This document shows, one piece after another, positions 8,272-17,705 of a stretch of DNA of 64,000 bases. The stretch's first letter is position 1, and each line of letters opens with the position of its first letter. The notes beneath the pieces were generated by a model that was not told the DNA's origin, did no database searches, and saw only the letters and a list, made by a program, of their open reading frames with translations. The translations under genes were made by a program, and so were the position numbers. Source of the stretch: Trichormus variabilis 0441 (lineage in GTDB: Bacteria > Cyanobacteriota > Cyanobacteriia > Cyanobacteriales > Nostocaceae); the NCBI RefSeq assembly GCF_009856605.1, contig NZ_CP047242.1, positions 2,362,001 to 2,426,000 of the forward strand, written 5' to 3'.

Positions 8272-9366
8272 ATGAAACGCCGAGAAGTTTTGAATACTGC
8301 TGCGATCGCCACAGCAACTACAGCTTTAGTTTCCTGTACCAAAACTAGTACATCTTCTGTGCAAGCAGGATTACCAAATGTGCGCTGGCGGATGACGACT
8401 AGCTGGCCTAAGTCTTTAGGGACTTTTATTGGTGCAGAAACCGTTGCCAAAAGAGTAGCAGAAATGACCAATGGGCGTTTCAAAATTACACCATTTGCGG
8501 CGGGGGAATTAGTACCAGGCTTGCAAGTTCTCGATGCTGTACAAGCTGGAACTGTAGAATGCGGTCATACATCTAGTTACTATTACATCGGTAAAAGTCC
8601 AGCTTTAGCTTTCGCCACCTCTGTACCCTTCGGTTTAAATGCCCAACAACAGTATGCTTGGCTTTACCAAGGTGGTGGACTAGCGGCTATCCAAAAAATT
8701 TATGCTAATTTCAACGTTATTAATTTTCCGGCTGGTAGTACCGGCGCACAGATGGGGGGATGGTTCAAAAAAGAAATTAAATCTGTGTCTGATCTCAAAG
8801 GTTTGAAAATGCGGATTCCTGGTTTAGGCGGACAAGTCATGTCCCGTTTAGGTGTAAATGTGCAAGTATTACCAGGAGGCGAAATTTATTTAGCTTTAGA
8901 CAGAGGTGCAATTGATGCAGCCGAGTGGGTAGGCCCCTATGATGACGAGAAACTAGGTCTGAATAAAGCTGCCCAATTTTACTATTATCCTGGTTGGTGG
9001 GAACCAGGCCCAACTTTGGATGTATTAGTTAACCTGAATGCTTGGAATCGTCTACCAAAGGAATATCAGGAAGTATTCAAAACGGCGACTGTAGAAGCTA
9101 ACTTAACAATGCTCAATCAATATGATGCTTTAAACGGAGAAGCACTTTCCAGGTTACTAGCAAGTGGGACAAAGCTCGTTCCCTACAGTCCAGAAATTAT
9201 GCAGGCATCTCAGAAAATTTCTTTTGATATTTTTGAAGAAAATGCTAGTAAGGATGCAGCTTTCAAACAAGTTTACGAACAGTGGAAAGCCTTCCGTAAG
9301 CAGATTTTCGCCTGGAATCGGGTTAATGAATTGAGCTATGAAAATTTTGCTAGTTCTAGTCAATAG
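8272..9366 (+). CDS. dctP: TRAP transporter solute-binding protein, Tat-type lipoprotein
   Basis: A 364-aa DctP-family periplasmic receptor. The N-terminus [11 protein letters not shown] contains a twin-arginine motif and is followed by the lipobox ALVSC (about residues 18-22), so export by Tat and lipid anchoring are likely. Family features are [21 protein letters not shown] (about 180) with the conserved Arg that binds carboxylates, and [13 protein letters not shown] (about 221). It would deliver an organic acid to the DctQ-DctM permease encoded convergently just downstream. The same P-forward, MQ-reverse arrangement is known to me from the 2-oxoacid (pyruvate) TRAP system of Anabaena PCC 7120, so pyruvate-like substrates are the best guess. 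Confidence 0.9.
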   Translation: MKRREVLNTAAIATATTALVSCTKTSTSSVQAGLPNVRWRMTTSWPKSLGTFIGAETVAKRVAEMTNGRFKITPFAAGELVPGLQVLDAVQAGTVECGHTSSYYYIGKSPALAFATSVPFGLNAQQQYAWLYQGGGLAAIQKIYANFNVINFPAGSTGAQMGGWFKKEIKSVSDLKGLKMRIPGLGGQVMSRLGVNVQVLPGGEIYLALDRGAIDAAEWVGPYDDEKLGLNKAAQFYYYPGWWEPGPTLDVLVNLNAWNRLPKEYQEVFKTATVEANLTMLNQYDALNGEALSRLLASGTKLVPYSPEIMQASQKISFDIFEENASKDAAFKQVYEQWKAFRKQIFAWNRVNELSYENFASSSQ

Positions 9367-9604
9367 TCAATGGTTTTTTTAGAGGGTGTAGGGGTGTGAG
9401 GGTGTGGGGGGAAGATATCTTTCATCTATGACTGTGAAATTTTTTCATTGGGACTGCCTGAAAATCAGTAGCAGTGTAATTCATATAGCTGTCGCCAGTA
9501 GTGTTATGACATCAATAGATGATACAACCTAGACACAACAAGACTTTTCACCCAATCCCCACTCCCCAGCTATACAAAAGAAAACTGCTGTATTGACCAA
9601 TCTT

Positions 9605-10942
9605 TTAACTTCCCAAAGATGGTAAAAAACTAACAATTCCGGGGAAAATAATGATTAACAGCAGGACTAAAAGTTGTAGCAAAATAAAGGGTATGACACC
9701 GCGATAAATGTCTGATGTGGTGACTTCTGGTGGTGCTACACCTCGTAAATAAAATAGGGCAAAGCCAAAGGGGGGTGTAAGAAAGGATGTTTGCAAATTT
9801 GCCCCTAAAACCACACCGTACCAAACTAAGTCAATGCCTAACTTTTGGGCGACTGGAACAAATAAAGGTATGACAATAAAGGCTATTTCAAAAAAGTCGA
9901 TGAAAAATCCCAAAAGAAATACTACCGTCATGCTGACAAACAAAAAGCCGATTTTGCCACCAGGGAGATTAGCTAGGACATCGAACATGAATTGATCGCC
10001 GTTCAATCCCCGGAAAACTAAACTAAATGCTGTGGAACCAATGAGGATAAAAACTACCATACTGGTGATGCGTAAGGTAGTATCGCAGACTTGGCGTAAT
10101 GATTCTAAAGTGAATTGACCATTAGCAGCTGCAAGAGCGATCGCCCCAGCACAACCTACTGCACCTGCTTCTGTTGGTGTAGCAAAGCCAAAAAAGATAC
10201 TCCCCAATACTAATAAAATCAGTATCAAAGGCGGTATCATCACCTGTATAACCCTTTTTCCCAATGCTTTACCGCCGATTTCTCTCACTTCGGCAGGTAA
10301 GGCGGGAGCTACATCCGGTCTGATGAAAGCCACAATTAATACATGAAGGGCAAAAGCACTTGCCATCATCAAACCAGGAATCACGGAACCAATGAATAAA
10401 TCCCCTACCGATACGCCCAACTGATCGCCTAATACTACCAACACCACACTCGGCGGGATAATTTGTCCCAAGGTTCCCGATGCAGCAATTACACCAGTAG
10501 CTAATTCTTTGTTGTAGCCATAGCGCAACATAATCGGTAGAGAAATCAAACCCATTGCCACCACCGTGGCTGCTACTACACCAGTGGTTGCGGCTAATAA
10601 TGCCCCTACTAAGACAACAGCTAAAGCTAGTCCACCCCGCAAGCGTCCTAACAAAATACCCATTGTTTCTAAAAGTCTTTCCGCAATGCCCGATTTTTCT
10701 AACATTGCCCCCATGAAAATAAAATAGGGGATTGCTAACAGGGTATAGTTAGCCATAATGCCAAAAATGCGCTGTGGCATGGCTGTCAGAAATATAGGGT
10801 CGAAGACACCTAAACCAATTCCCAACAATCCAAATAAAATCGCTACTCCACCCAAAGCAAAAGCTACTGGGTAGCCTGAAGATAATAGAACTAAAGCACC
10901 AGCAAACATGACTGGCCCCAACCATTCATAAGCCAGCGTCAT
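9605..10942 (-). CDS. dctM: TRAP transporter large permease subunit
   Basis: A 445-aa polytopic protein, typical DctM length, with about 12 hydrophobic segments. Motifs include AIPYFIFMGAMLEKSGIAER, GVVAATVVAMGLISLP, GTLGQIIPPSVVLVVLG and the C-terminal ANLQTSFLTPPFGFALFYL. It forms the Na+-coupled translocation channel with DctQ. It overlaps the end of the small-subunit gene by 17 bp, so the two are translationally coupled, and AGGAGG lies just before its ATG. The binding-protein gene ends 238 bp away on the opposite strand. Confidence 0.93.
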   Translation of the reverse strand: MTLAYEWLGPVMFAGALVLLSSGYPVAFALGGVAILFGLLGIGLGVFDPIFLTAMPQRIFGIMANYTLLAIPYFIFMGAMLEKSGIAERLLETMGILLGRLRGGLALAVVLVGALLAATTGVVAATVVAMGLISLPIMLRYGYNKELATGVIAASGTLGQIIPPSVVLVVLGDQLGVSVGDLFIGSVIPGLMMASAFALHVLIVAFIRPDVAPALPAEVREIGGKALGKRVIQVMIPPLILILLVLGSIFFGFATPTEAGAVGCAGAIALAAANGQFTLESLRQVCDTTLRITSMVVFILIGSTAFSLVFRGLNGDQFMFDVLANLPGGKIGFLFVSMTVVFLLGFFIDFFEIAFIVIPLFVPVAQKLGIDLVWYGVVLGANLQTSFLTPPFGFALFYLRGVAPPEVTTSDIYRGVIPFILLQLLVLLLIIIFPGIVSFLPSLGS

Positions 10943-11480
10943 GATTTTCCTCCTGGGGTTCTAGTCTGCCTTGGATAATTGCTAAGTTTTTAATTGCTTG
11001 GGAAATTCCTTGAATAATTAACAACACAAAGCCAACGATAATCATGGCTTTAATGGGGTAGCGGGGCAACCCACCAGGATCGGGCGATAATTCACCAATC
11101 TGCCATGATGCGACGATAGTATCCCAAGAAACAAAAATCACTATGATGCTGAAGGGAATGAGAAAAAATATGGTTCCGAGAAAGTCTGCGATCGCTTTAC
11201 GCCGACGTTGCCAATTACTATAAAAAATATCAACGCGGACGTGTTCGTTATGCTTCAGGGTATAAGCTGCCCCTAAGAAAAAAATTACATCGAAAATATA
11301 CCACTGAGCTTCTATATAAGCGTTGGATGTGAGGTTGTTACCGCTAATGCGCCCTAAATATCGCCCGACAACATTCCACACGCCTAGTATGACCATGACT
11401 AATACCAACCAACTGGTATATCGACCTACGCGTTCTGTAAAGGCATCAATTATTCTCGATATTTTTAACAGTTTTTCCAA
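10926..11480 (-). CDS. dctQ: TRAP transporter small permease subunit
   Basis: A 184-aa protein with four membrane helices, including YTSWLVLVMVILGVWNVVGRY near residue 20 and a WYIFDVIFFLGAAYTLKHNEHVRVD block, which is the DctQ signature. It pairs with DctM in the inner membrane. It is the first gene of the reverse-strand dctQM unit, whose promoter must lie in 11481-11620. The C-terminus is short and charged. Confidence 0.92.
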   Translation of the reverse strand: MEKLLKISRIIDAFTERVGRYTSWLVLVMVILGVWNVVGRYLGRISGNNLTSNAYIEAQWYIFDVIFFLGAAYTLKHNEHVRVDIFYSNWQRRRKAIADFLGTIFFLIPFSIIVIFVSWDTIVASWQIGELSPDPGGLPRYPIKAMIIVGFVLLIIQGISQAIKNLAIIQGRLEPQEENHDAGL

Positions 11481-11948
11481 GGCTGCTTTTACCTATATAA
11501 ACTCCTGTAAAAGTAGTTTACAGCGCAATCACGGAGGTAAATCTGCTAATTTTGTGAGAATTTGCCATGTAGACAGATGAGCAGAGATGAGAAAAAATTA
11601 TCATTGCTTCCTACTCCGTGGAAGTAGTAAAAGAACGGGTAGCCATCGACTGTAATCGCATTACAGGCAAAGATTTAGAGAGGCGATCGCTCAAGACATT
11701 CAACTACAAATCAAATACAATCCCCAAGCTCCCGTTAATAGTAGGTATTTCTCCTCCAAGCACTCCTGCGGATGTTTTGGTGTGTGTCCAAGCCGCTAGT
11801 CAAAATTTACCGGAAACCAGACGACAAATTGTCCAAGTAATTAACCAAAAGTGAAACATGGCTCAAGAAACTTGATATCCTGACATTAGAACATGAGATC
11901 ACACAACTCCTTGTCCCAGCAGTAATCTCTCAACTATAAAATTTCTGT
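11481..11948. other. Intergenic stretch with possible gene debris
   Basis: 468 bp between divergent dctQ and the acetyltransferase gene. A 78-codon forward frame at 11618-11854 starts in AT-rich DNA and has no recognisable domain. A second frame over the same bases also reads protein-like for about 40 residues, which suggests a decayed gene rather than an intact one. It contains a HIP1 site at about 11683. The dctQM promoter should lie near 11490-11600, but I see no convincing box. Confidence 0.4.
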
Positions 11949-12443
11949 ATGAATGCCAATGAAATATTTTTGAGACCTGCTGAAAAACAAGATGCGTGGG
12001 TACTGAGTGCAGTTCATATTGCTGCTATCAAGGCTCTACCTACAACTTTTTACACCCGCCAAGAATTGTTAGCTTGGCGTAATCATCTGTCTAAACCAGA
12101 CGGTTCTCATATTCTCAAAAGGATGAAATCAGAAACATTCTGGGTTGCAGTTGAGGGCAATAATATTGTCGGATTTACTAGTTATATTGTTGATGAATTA
12201 ATTGCCTTATATGTACATCCTCATTATCAAGGTAGAGGAAATGGCAGAGCCTTAGTAGAGCATTTTTTCCATCAAGCTACTCAGCAAAAAGTTGATAAAG
12301 TTATCACAACTGCTAGTCTTTATGCTGAAGGATTTTATTTACGTTTAGGATTCCGTGCTATAGAAAAATCTCCTCACCAATTGAGTAAAGGAGTAATAGT
12401 TCCTGTTATCAAAATGAGTAAAGAATTAATTAAAATTACATAA
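11949..12443 (+). CDS. GNAT family N-acetyltransferase
   Basis: A 164-aa single-domain GNAT. The acetyl-CoA binding motif A is visible as LIALYVHPHYQGRGNGRALV (about 89-108), with the Q/RxxGxG/A loop QGRGNG. The end has FYLRLGFRAIEKSPHQL, the usual final strand-helix region. The substrate is unknown. It stands alone on the forward strand, 121 bp before the next gene. Confidence 0.87.
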   Translation: MNANEIFLRPAEKQDAWVLSAVHIAAIKALPTTFYTRQELLAWRNHLSKPDGSHILKRMKSETFWVAVEGNNIVGFTSYIVDELIALYVHPHYQGRGNGRALVEHFFHQATQQKVDKVITTASLYAEGFYLRLGFRAIEKSPHQLSKGVIVPVIKMSKELIKIT

Positions 12444-12564
12444 GTTGTTAGTCCAATCTACCTTACCATGATTGTAGTAGGCAATGCTTATCTTAATTCT
12501 TTCTGCATCAGTGCAGGCTACACCAACAACATTAAATTATATTACCAATTACCACGAATATTAT

Positions 12565-13059
12565 ATGAATACATCACAAAACATCCAAAAATTAACAGCA
12601 GAGTGGATAACATCAGAAAATTTTCAACGTTATGGACAAGTAATTTTTCCCAGTTCAGATGGTAAAGCTTTTGATGCCGAAGATGCACAATTAAATTTAC
12701 AGAATGGCATACCCCGCTTTTATATTATGCAACTGCAAAAACGGGGTCGGAAGTTTCATAAAATTACTCGCCATCTCCAATGCACTCAATGTTTAGGTTC
12801 TCTAGAAGGTAAGGACTGGTTAATTGCGGTTTGTCCTCCTGACAATGATGTAGATATACCGAGGTTAGAAGAGATTGCGGCTTTCCGCATTCCAGGGAAT
12901 TGTTTTATTAAATTAAAGCAGGGTACTTGGCACGCCGGGCCATATTTTGACCATGAAGTTGTAGATTTCTATAATTTAGAACTTGCTGATACTAATGTGG
13001 TTGATCATTTCACCCATGATTTTCTTAAAAGTCATCAATTAGAGTTTGAGATGACTTAG
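12565..13059 (+). CDS. Ureidoglycolate lyase (AllA) family protein
   Basis: About 164 aa. LTAEWITSENFQRYGQVIFP at the start, IMQLQKRGRKFHKITRHLQC, CLGSLEGKDWLIAVCPP, and FIKLKQGTWHAGPYFDHEVV match the AllA fold, a cupin-like enzyme that cleaves ureidoglycolate to glyoxylate and urea in purine breakdown. I start at ATG 12565 because the extra 27 residues from 12484 are not conserved-looking and would add a hydrophobic leader unsuited to this enzyme. No other purine-degradation gene is nearby, so the physiological substrate is uncertain. Confidence 0.78.
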   Translation: MNTSQNIQKLTAEWITSENFQRYGQVIFPSSDGKAFDAEDAQLNLQNGIPRFYIMQLQKRGRKFHKITRHLQCTQCLGSLEGKDWLIAVCPPDNDVDIPRLEEIAAFRIPGNCFIKLKQGTWHAGPYFDHEVVDFYNLELADTNVVDHFTHDFLKSHQLEFEMT

Positions 13060-13196
13060 GTAAATTCTGGATATTTGCTGAGGTTAGATAGCACTCCACT
13101 AGGCTACTATTCTGCATAAGTATTGATTCGCTGAGTGCCGAAAATTTCTTAAATTGACTCGGCGATCGCAACCCAAAATTATTTATACTGGATAGT

Positions 13197-13646
13197 ATGT
13201 TTAAGAAACTGCCTTTTGCCTTAGTTGCAGCTACTATTTTTGTGGTCTCGATAGACCATCCCAGCACCACATTAGCCGGAACTTGTGCTTCTAAATGTGG
13301 CTCACGACCACTACAGTTTACACCAGGGCAACGAATTCGCTTAGAAATTATCAATAAGACATCAAATTTAGTCGAGCTAGAAAGAGTCCAAGGTGCGCCT
13401 CCCATTCGCCTACAACCTCAACAAAAACTGCAATTTCCACAACAGGACGATTCCCAACCGAATCTTTCGCTGGTTTTTTGGGATGAAACGGGTGCGCCAT
13501 TACAAGCTGTTGTTTCTCGACCAAACTTTGGCACTCTACGTGTAGAATTTCACCCTACTTGGCGTTACCCAGGCAATGGCCTCCGACCGACCGAAGGTCA
13601 TCGCTCTCTCTATATACTGAATGATGGACGGATAAACGTATTTTGA
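13197..13646 (+). CDS. Exported conserved hypothetical protein
   Basis: 149 aa with a Sec-type signal peptide (KK followed by a hydrophobic run to about residue 20, cleavage near TLAG). The mature part has CASKCGSRPLQFTPGQRIRL and a beta-rich body with LEIINKTSNLVELERVQG and FWDETGAPL. I do not recognise a named domain. Two cysteines just after the signal sequence could form a disulfide or bind metal. It is probably periplasmic. Confidence 0.65.
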   Translation: MFKKLPFALVAATIFVVSIDHPSTTLAGTCASKCGSRPLQFTPGQRIRLEIINKTSNLVELERVQGAPPIRLQPQQKLQFPQQDDSQPNLSLVFWDETGAPLQAVVSRPNFGTLRVEFHPTWRYPGNGLRPTEGHRSLYILNDGRINVF

Positions 13647-13902
13647 AACCGACATGATGATTTTGGAAGTAGCGATGCTCAATATCAAAAGTGGCGCAGA
13701 GCAGCAACACTCACCATTGAAGCAACCGCAACTTCCAACAGCAATGTCTGATAACACGCCGCTTTGCGTCTACGCGCTCCGTCAAATCCATCAGTGTAAA
13801 CCCACCAATAATCAATTTCTACCTTGTCTGTACTGATATAAGTAAAAACTAGAGTAGAGTTAATCCCACAGTTTGCTAATCTTGACGTTTTTTATGGTTG
13901 GG

Positions 13903-14895
13903 TTAAGAATCTACTTTGCCGTTGCTATCTTTTGAGGAGCGCGCTTGAGCAAGTAACCTGAGCGAATCACTGACACCGCGAGGCTTAGGTACTTCGCTTT
14001 TCCCAGATGGCCAACCTTCACGCTGACGGGAGCGGTTTCCATCTGTCTCTTCGGTTTGGTCGTGAAATAAAATTTGTTGTGTTGGGAAGGGTAAATCAAT
14101 GCCGTTAGCAACAAGCGTTTTCTTAATTGCAGAGATTACCTTGTCCCGTGAAGATAAATCATCTGCCCTGCGTGGTGGTTTGATCCACCAACGCACACGA
14201 ATGTTGACGGTACTTTCGGCAAGTTCCATCGCCAGTACATCAGGAGCAGGATCTTTTAAAACTTCATCTATGCTGTGCAGCGCATCTAACATCAACTGCT
14301 TGGCTAGGTCAATATCATCGCCGTAGCCAATACCAACATCGTACTCTAGTCGGCGGTGATCAAAAGCAGTGTTGACAGTTACCGAATTAGTAAATAACTC
14401 AGAGTTAGGAATAACAATTCGCCGACCGTCATAAGTTCTAATTGTCGTTGCCCGTGTCTCGATATTCTCTACAGTCCCCTCAAAGCCTTTAAATACAATT
14501 TGGTCATCAATTTGAAAAGGTTCAGTTAGCAGAATTAAAATCCCAGAGAGGAAGTTTTGCAGAATATCGCGGAAGGCAAAACCAATGGCAACACCACTAA
14601 TTCCCAAAAGTTGCACTAAATCACCTGCTCTAAATGTGGGAATCACAATGGAAAGAGCAATAAACAATCCAATCAAAATTGTTACACCTTGCGCGAGCCT
14701 TCCTAATACTAATCCCAGATTTCGTGCAGAATGACGATTGCGAGTTAATCGCTTGACTAGTGCCTTAATTCTGCTAGCAATAAACAAAAATATTAGAAAG
14801 ACAATCAACGCTAAGACAATATTGGGTAGCAAAGCCATAAAACCGTTGATCATGCTTTGAACCTTATCCCACGCTGCGGAGATTTCTGCATTCAT
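13903..14895 (-). CDS. MscS-family mechanosensitive ion channel
   Basis: 330 aa. It has three N-terminal membrane helices, with the pore-lining TM3 around GDLVQLLGISGVAIGFAFRD (about 93-112) and QNFLSGILILLTEPFQIDDQ, then the beta-domain signature GTVENIETRATTIRTYDGRR and IPNSELF. This is the core MscS architecture; E. coli MscS has 286 residues, and the extra length is a charged C-terminal tail. It opens under membrane tension to release solutes during osmotic downshock. A DUF389 gene lies upstream on the same strand, 235 bp away. Confidence 0.92.
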   Translation of the reverse strand: MNAEISAAWDKVQSMINGFMALLPNIVLALIVFLIFLFIASRIKALVKRLTRNRHSARNLGLVLGRLAQGVTILIGLFIALSIVIPTFRAGDLVQLLGISGVAIGFAFRDILQNFLSGILILLTEPFQIDDQIVFKGFEGTVENIETRATTIRTYDGRRIVIPNSELFTNSVTVNTAFDHRRLEYDVGIGYGDDIDLAKQLMLDALHSIDEVLKDPAPDVLAMELAESTVNIRVRWWIKPPRRADDLSSRDKVISAIKKTLVANGIDLPFPTQQILFHDQTEETDGNRSRQREGWPSGKSEVPKPRGVSDSLRLLAQARSSKDSNGKVDS

Positions 14896-14983
14896 GAACT
14901 TTCCTCATTCAATTTTGGTTTTTAGATCAGTACTTATACAAAGAGACTTTTTGCTGTGAGAGGGTGTAAATGAATAGTGCTAG

Positions 14984-15097
14984 CTACACAAAACCAAACA
15001 TCAGTATTGGCGTTTCTAGCCAATCTTCTAACTGTTGCAATAACTGTTGCAAAACTTCGCTGCGTTCTTTTTCTAGGGCTTGTTTTCCTGAAAGCAT
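14984..15097 (-). pseudogene. Short remnant resembling the N-terminus of a membrane channel protein
   Basis: A 37-codon reverse-strand frame begins MLSGKQALEKERSEVLQQLL, then QQLEDWLETPILMFGFV and a stop. The LEDWLETP..LGFV pattern resembles the start of cyanobacterial voltage-gated-type ion channel proteins, just before their first membrane helix, and the rest is missing. It lies between the mscS and DUF389 genes. It could be a true small protein, but truncation is more likely. Confidence 0.35.
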
Positions 15098-15130
15098 AGT
15101 CATTAGTCATTAGTTTTTTCCCTTACACCC

Positions 15131-16420
15131 CTACACCCCCGTATTTAGTGGAGGAGTTTCTAGCACCCTGACATCAACTAAAGGTGTGACATTAAAATCT
15201 TGCTGCAATAATTGAGTTTGAATTGCTTGGGTAAGGCGATCGCGAATTTCTTCACTAGATGCTGTAGCTTGCGGTTGACGCTGCACATAAACCACAGATA
15301 GTAAGGTATCTTGACCTGCAATATTGGCGCGTGTAAAGCGCACATTCGCCTCAACTAATTTTGCTAAACCCACTTGCTCGACGGTTTTTTGCACCTGAGC
15401 GTTAGCACGTTGGGCTAGGCTAGAACGTTGGAGATTGGGAGAATTAATAAACTGCCAAGTGAGTAAACCAGTCAAGGCGATGGCCGTGACGACCAAAGCA
15501 AGAAAGAATACTTGTTTTTTACCACGCTGATAACGAGTCCCTTGAGCAGACAGCCCAAAAATTCGGAACAAGAGGGTTGCTGATAAATTAATGCCGCATA
15601 GTTGCAACAACAGCAAAAATACGCCAGAAATTACCATGTCCCATCTGCCAATTGCACTGGACATACCGATAATTCCCGCAGGTGGGGCTAAGGAAGCCGC
15701 AACTAACATTCCTGTGGCTGCACCAGATACTAAACTACTGCGCTCTGACTGTACCAAGTTGAGTGCGCCTGCTGCTCCAGCTGCAAGTGGTAAAATTACT
15801 GCCACTGCTGAAACTTGGCTATTGTCCAACATTAAACTTGTAGGAATTTCTTGCCTGAGTATCAGACTCAGTAACCAAGTAGTAAAAATTGTCACCAATA
15901 AAGCTGCAAAATATCGTAAAATACTCCGACCCAGGAGTGAGCGATCGCCCCAAGCAGTAGCGATCGCTGTATTCATTGCTGGGCCTGCAAACGGTGCAAT
16001 TAGCATCGCCGCTACGAGCAAGTAAGTTGTATTCGTGTACAAGCCAATCCAAACTACAAAACCTGCAACTGAGGCGTAACTCAGAAAGCCTTGCCAAGAA
16101 CCAACACTCTGCAAACCGGAAAGCAATATCTCAATCGGGCTACGTTCTTCAACATCTACAACTTGCTGTGGTGCTTCTGATGCTGGCGGTTGCAGAGCCA
16201 TCACACCAGTTGGGATGAGTGTGATATATACTTTGGGTAAGTTTTGCAATTCCTCTATAACTTTCCCTACTTCTCGATTAGAAACGTGAACCATCACTAT
16301 ATCGATCGGTTCGTCTGCATTCCCTTCAAATCGTGCCAAATTTGAGCCGTTATGGGATTTGGCAATGTCAATCGCTGCTTTTCCGTTGCCTCTTGGGACT
16401 TGGATCATAAGTTGACGCAT
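15131..16420 (-). CDS. DUF389 (TIGR00341-type) membrane protein
   Basis: About 429 aa. An N-terminal soluble region (about 1-100) with MRQLMIQVPRGNGKAAIDIA is followed by helices carrying LVAAMLIAPFAGPAMNTAIA (about 160), VAVILPLAAGAAGALNLVQS and GMLVAASLAPPAGIIGMSSA, the DUF389 hallmarks. Function is unknown in the family. I chose ATG 16420 because AGGAGG lies 5 nt before it; the GTG six bases earlier overlaps that site. A periplasmic-looking C-terminal domain (about 335-425) with possible BON-like repeats follows the last helix. Confidence 0.85.
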   Translation of the reverse strand: MRQLMIQVPRGNGKAAIDIAKSHNGSNLARFEGNADEPIDIVMVHVSNREVGKVIEELQNLPKVYITLIPTGVMALQPPASEAPQQVVDVEERSPIEILLSGLQSVGSWQGFLSYASVAGFVVWIGLYTNTTYLLVAAMLIAPFAGPAMNTAIATAWGDRSLLGRSILRYFAALLVTIFTTWLLSLILRQEIPTSLMLDNSQVSAVAVILPLAAGAAGALNLVQSERSSLVSGAATGMLVAASLAPPAGIIGMSSAIGRWDMVISGVFLLLLQLCGINLSATLLFRIFGLSAQGTRYQRGKKQVFFLALVVTAIALTGLLTWQFINSPNLQRSSLAQRANAQVQKTVEQVGLAKLVEANVRFTRANIAGQDTLLSVVYVQRQPQATASSEEIRDRLTQAIQTQLLQQDFNVTPLVDVRVLETPPLNTGV

Positions 16421-16426
16421 TTTCAC

Positions 16427-16850
16427 CTCCTGCCGCTAACCATCTTGCTTTTTCAGGTGATAACTCTACTACCCAAAGAAGTATTTTCTGAAAAAGAACA
16501 TTTGATTATCGCCAGAAGATGAAATGAAAAAGTACAGTTTATTAGATGAAAAGTAGCAATTTGAAACAATATTTGTAATTACTTTATTGTTTTATTTACT
16601 AATAAAATATAAAGAGTTTTTAAATGGAATTAGGAGTTATCCCTGCCTGAAAAAATAAATTATTTTCACACCATCTATAGTAACTCTGGTGTGAAAGCTG
16701 ACCGGAACAGCAAATTATGTGAACAAGGGCGATCGCTCAAATAGTATATGTAGGGATTGGTAATAAATAATAGTAAAAAACAATCACCCATTACCAAGCA
16801 AAGTAACCATATCGTCAATAATTAGCTGAACACGAAGAAAGCTTTTTAAT
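16427..16850. other. AT-rich intergenic region
   Basis: 424 bp between two reverse-strand genes. Apart from the hairpin at 16664-16696 and a HIP1 site near 16730 I see no gene or RNA signature. It must hold the promoter of the DUF389 gene. Confidence 0.5.
16664..16696 (-). terminator. Hairpin downstream of the uracil-DNA glycosylase gene
   Basis: TTTCACACC (16664-16672) pairs with GGTGTGAAA (16688-16696) over a 15-nt loop. Read on the reverse strand it is followed by an AT-rich run, so it may end the glycosylase transcript about 155 nt after its stop. Confidence 0.45.
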
Positions 16851-17534
16851 TCAATTGCTTTCCCGTATTTCATCGTACTTAGCCCGTACTGCTCGTATAT
16901 CTTGCCACATTAACCATTTAGGGCTACCTTGCTCCTTAGAAGGGTTACGCAATAAATAAGAGGGGTGGAAAATGGGCATACATAAATGCCCTTCCCACTC
17001 TATCCACTGGCCGCGAATCTTGGTAATGCCGCGTTTATCACCAGTAAGACCTTTGACGGCGGTTGCACCTGTGAGCAAAATGATTTTGGGGTTAACAAGG
17101 CGTATTTGTTCTAATAAATATGGTAGACAAGCAGCCATTTCATTAGGGGTAGGAACTCGATTATCAGGTGGTCGGCACTTATTAATGTTAGCAATATAAA
17201 CATCATGCTCAGTAGTCAAATCTACTGAGGCTAAAATTTTATCTAGCAACTGCCCTGATCTACCGACAAAAGGCAGGCCTGTTTCGTCTTCATTTTGACC
17301 AGGTGCTTCTCCAACGACCATAATAGGTGCTTTGAGGTTGCCTCTGCCGACCACAGCATGGGTACGGGTGCTACCCAATTCACAACGCTGGCACTGATTA
17401 CAATGCTGTGCCAACTCGGTCATATTGGTATACGTTCCAGGTGGAATGGGAATTTTGGCATCTGTGGGAATCAAATCTTGTTGGTTAAAGTTTGATTCTT
17501 CGTTAAAGAGGCTGAGTTGGATTTCGCTACTCAT
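16851..17534 (-). CDS. Family 4 (Fe-S) uracil-DNA glycosylase
   Basis: 227 aa. Four cluster-binding cysteines are visible: CNQCQRC region (about 45-51), and later NKCRPP (about 118) plus the second cysteine at AACLPYL. The catalytic motif I is VVGEAPGQNEDETGLPFVGR (about 73-92), with GEAPG typical of type 4 enzymes, and motif II appears as FHPSYLLR (about 191). It removes uracil from DNA at the start of base-excision repair. It stands alone, starting opposite a non-coding gap. Confidence 0.93.
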   Translation of the reverse strand: MSSEIQLSLFNEESNFNQQDLIPTDAKIPIPPGTYTNMTELAQHCNQCQRCELGSTRTHAVVGRGNLKAPIMVVGEAPGQNEDETGLPFVGRSGQLLDKILASVDLTTEHDVYIANINKCRPPDNRVPTPNEMAACLPYLLEQIRLVNPKIILLTGATAVKGLTGDKRGITKIRGQWIEWEGHLCMPIFHPSYLLRNPSKEQGSPKWLMWQDIRAVRAKYDEIRESN

Positions 17535-17705
17535 GAAAATCTGGATAATTGGCCTAGTGACAGCTAATTTGTGTAAATTTAATGGGCTATAACTTTCGTC
17601 AGATATCTCTTAGACAGGTACTGTTACTGAACACTGAATATTGACTAGATTCTTATTGTATCAGTGAATTCTAGGGATGATGCAGCTAAATGAATCGTAT
17701 GTAGT

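Noticed and set aside
11500..11530. NtcA-like site GTA...TAC upstream of dctQ
   Set aside because: The spacing between GTA and TAC is 9, not 8, and no suitably placed -10 box is seen.
11618..11854. 78-codon forward frame upstream of the GNAT gene
   Set aside because: No domain, no ribosome-binding site, and another frame over the same bases looks equally protein-like, so it is described only as possible debris.
13654..13836. 60-codon frame after the exported hypothetical protein
   Set aside because: Low-complexity, no start context, and it covers palindrome-like non-coding DNA (CGCTTTGCGTCTACGCGC).
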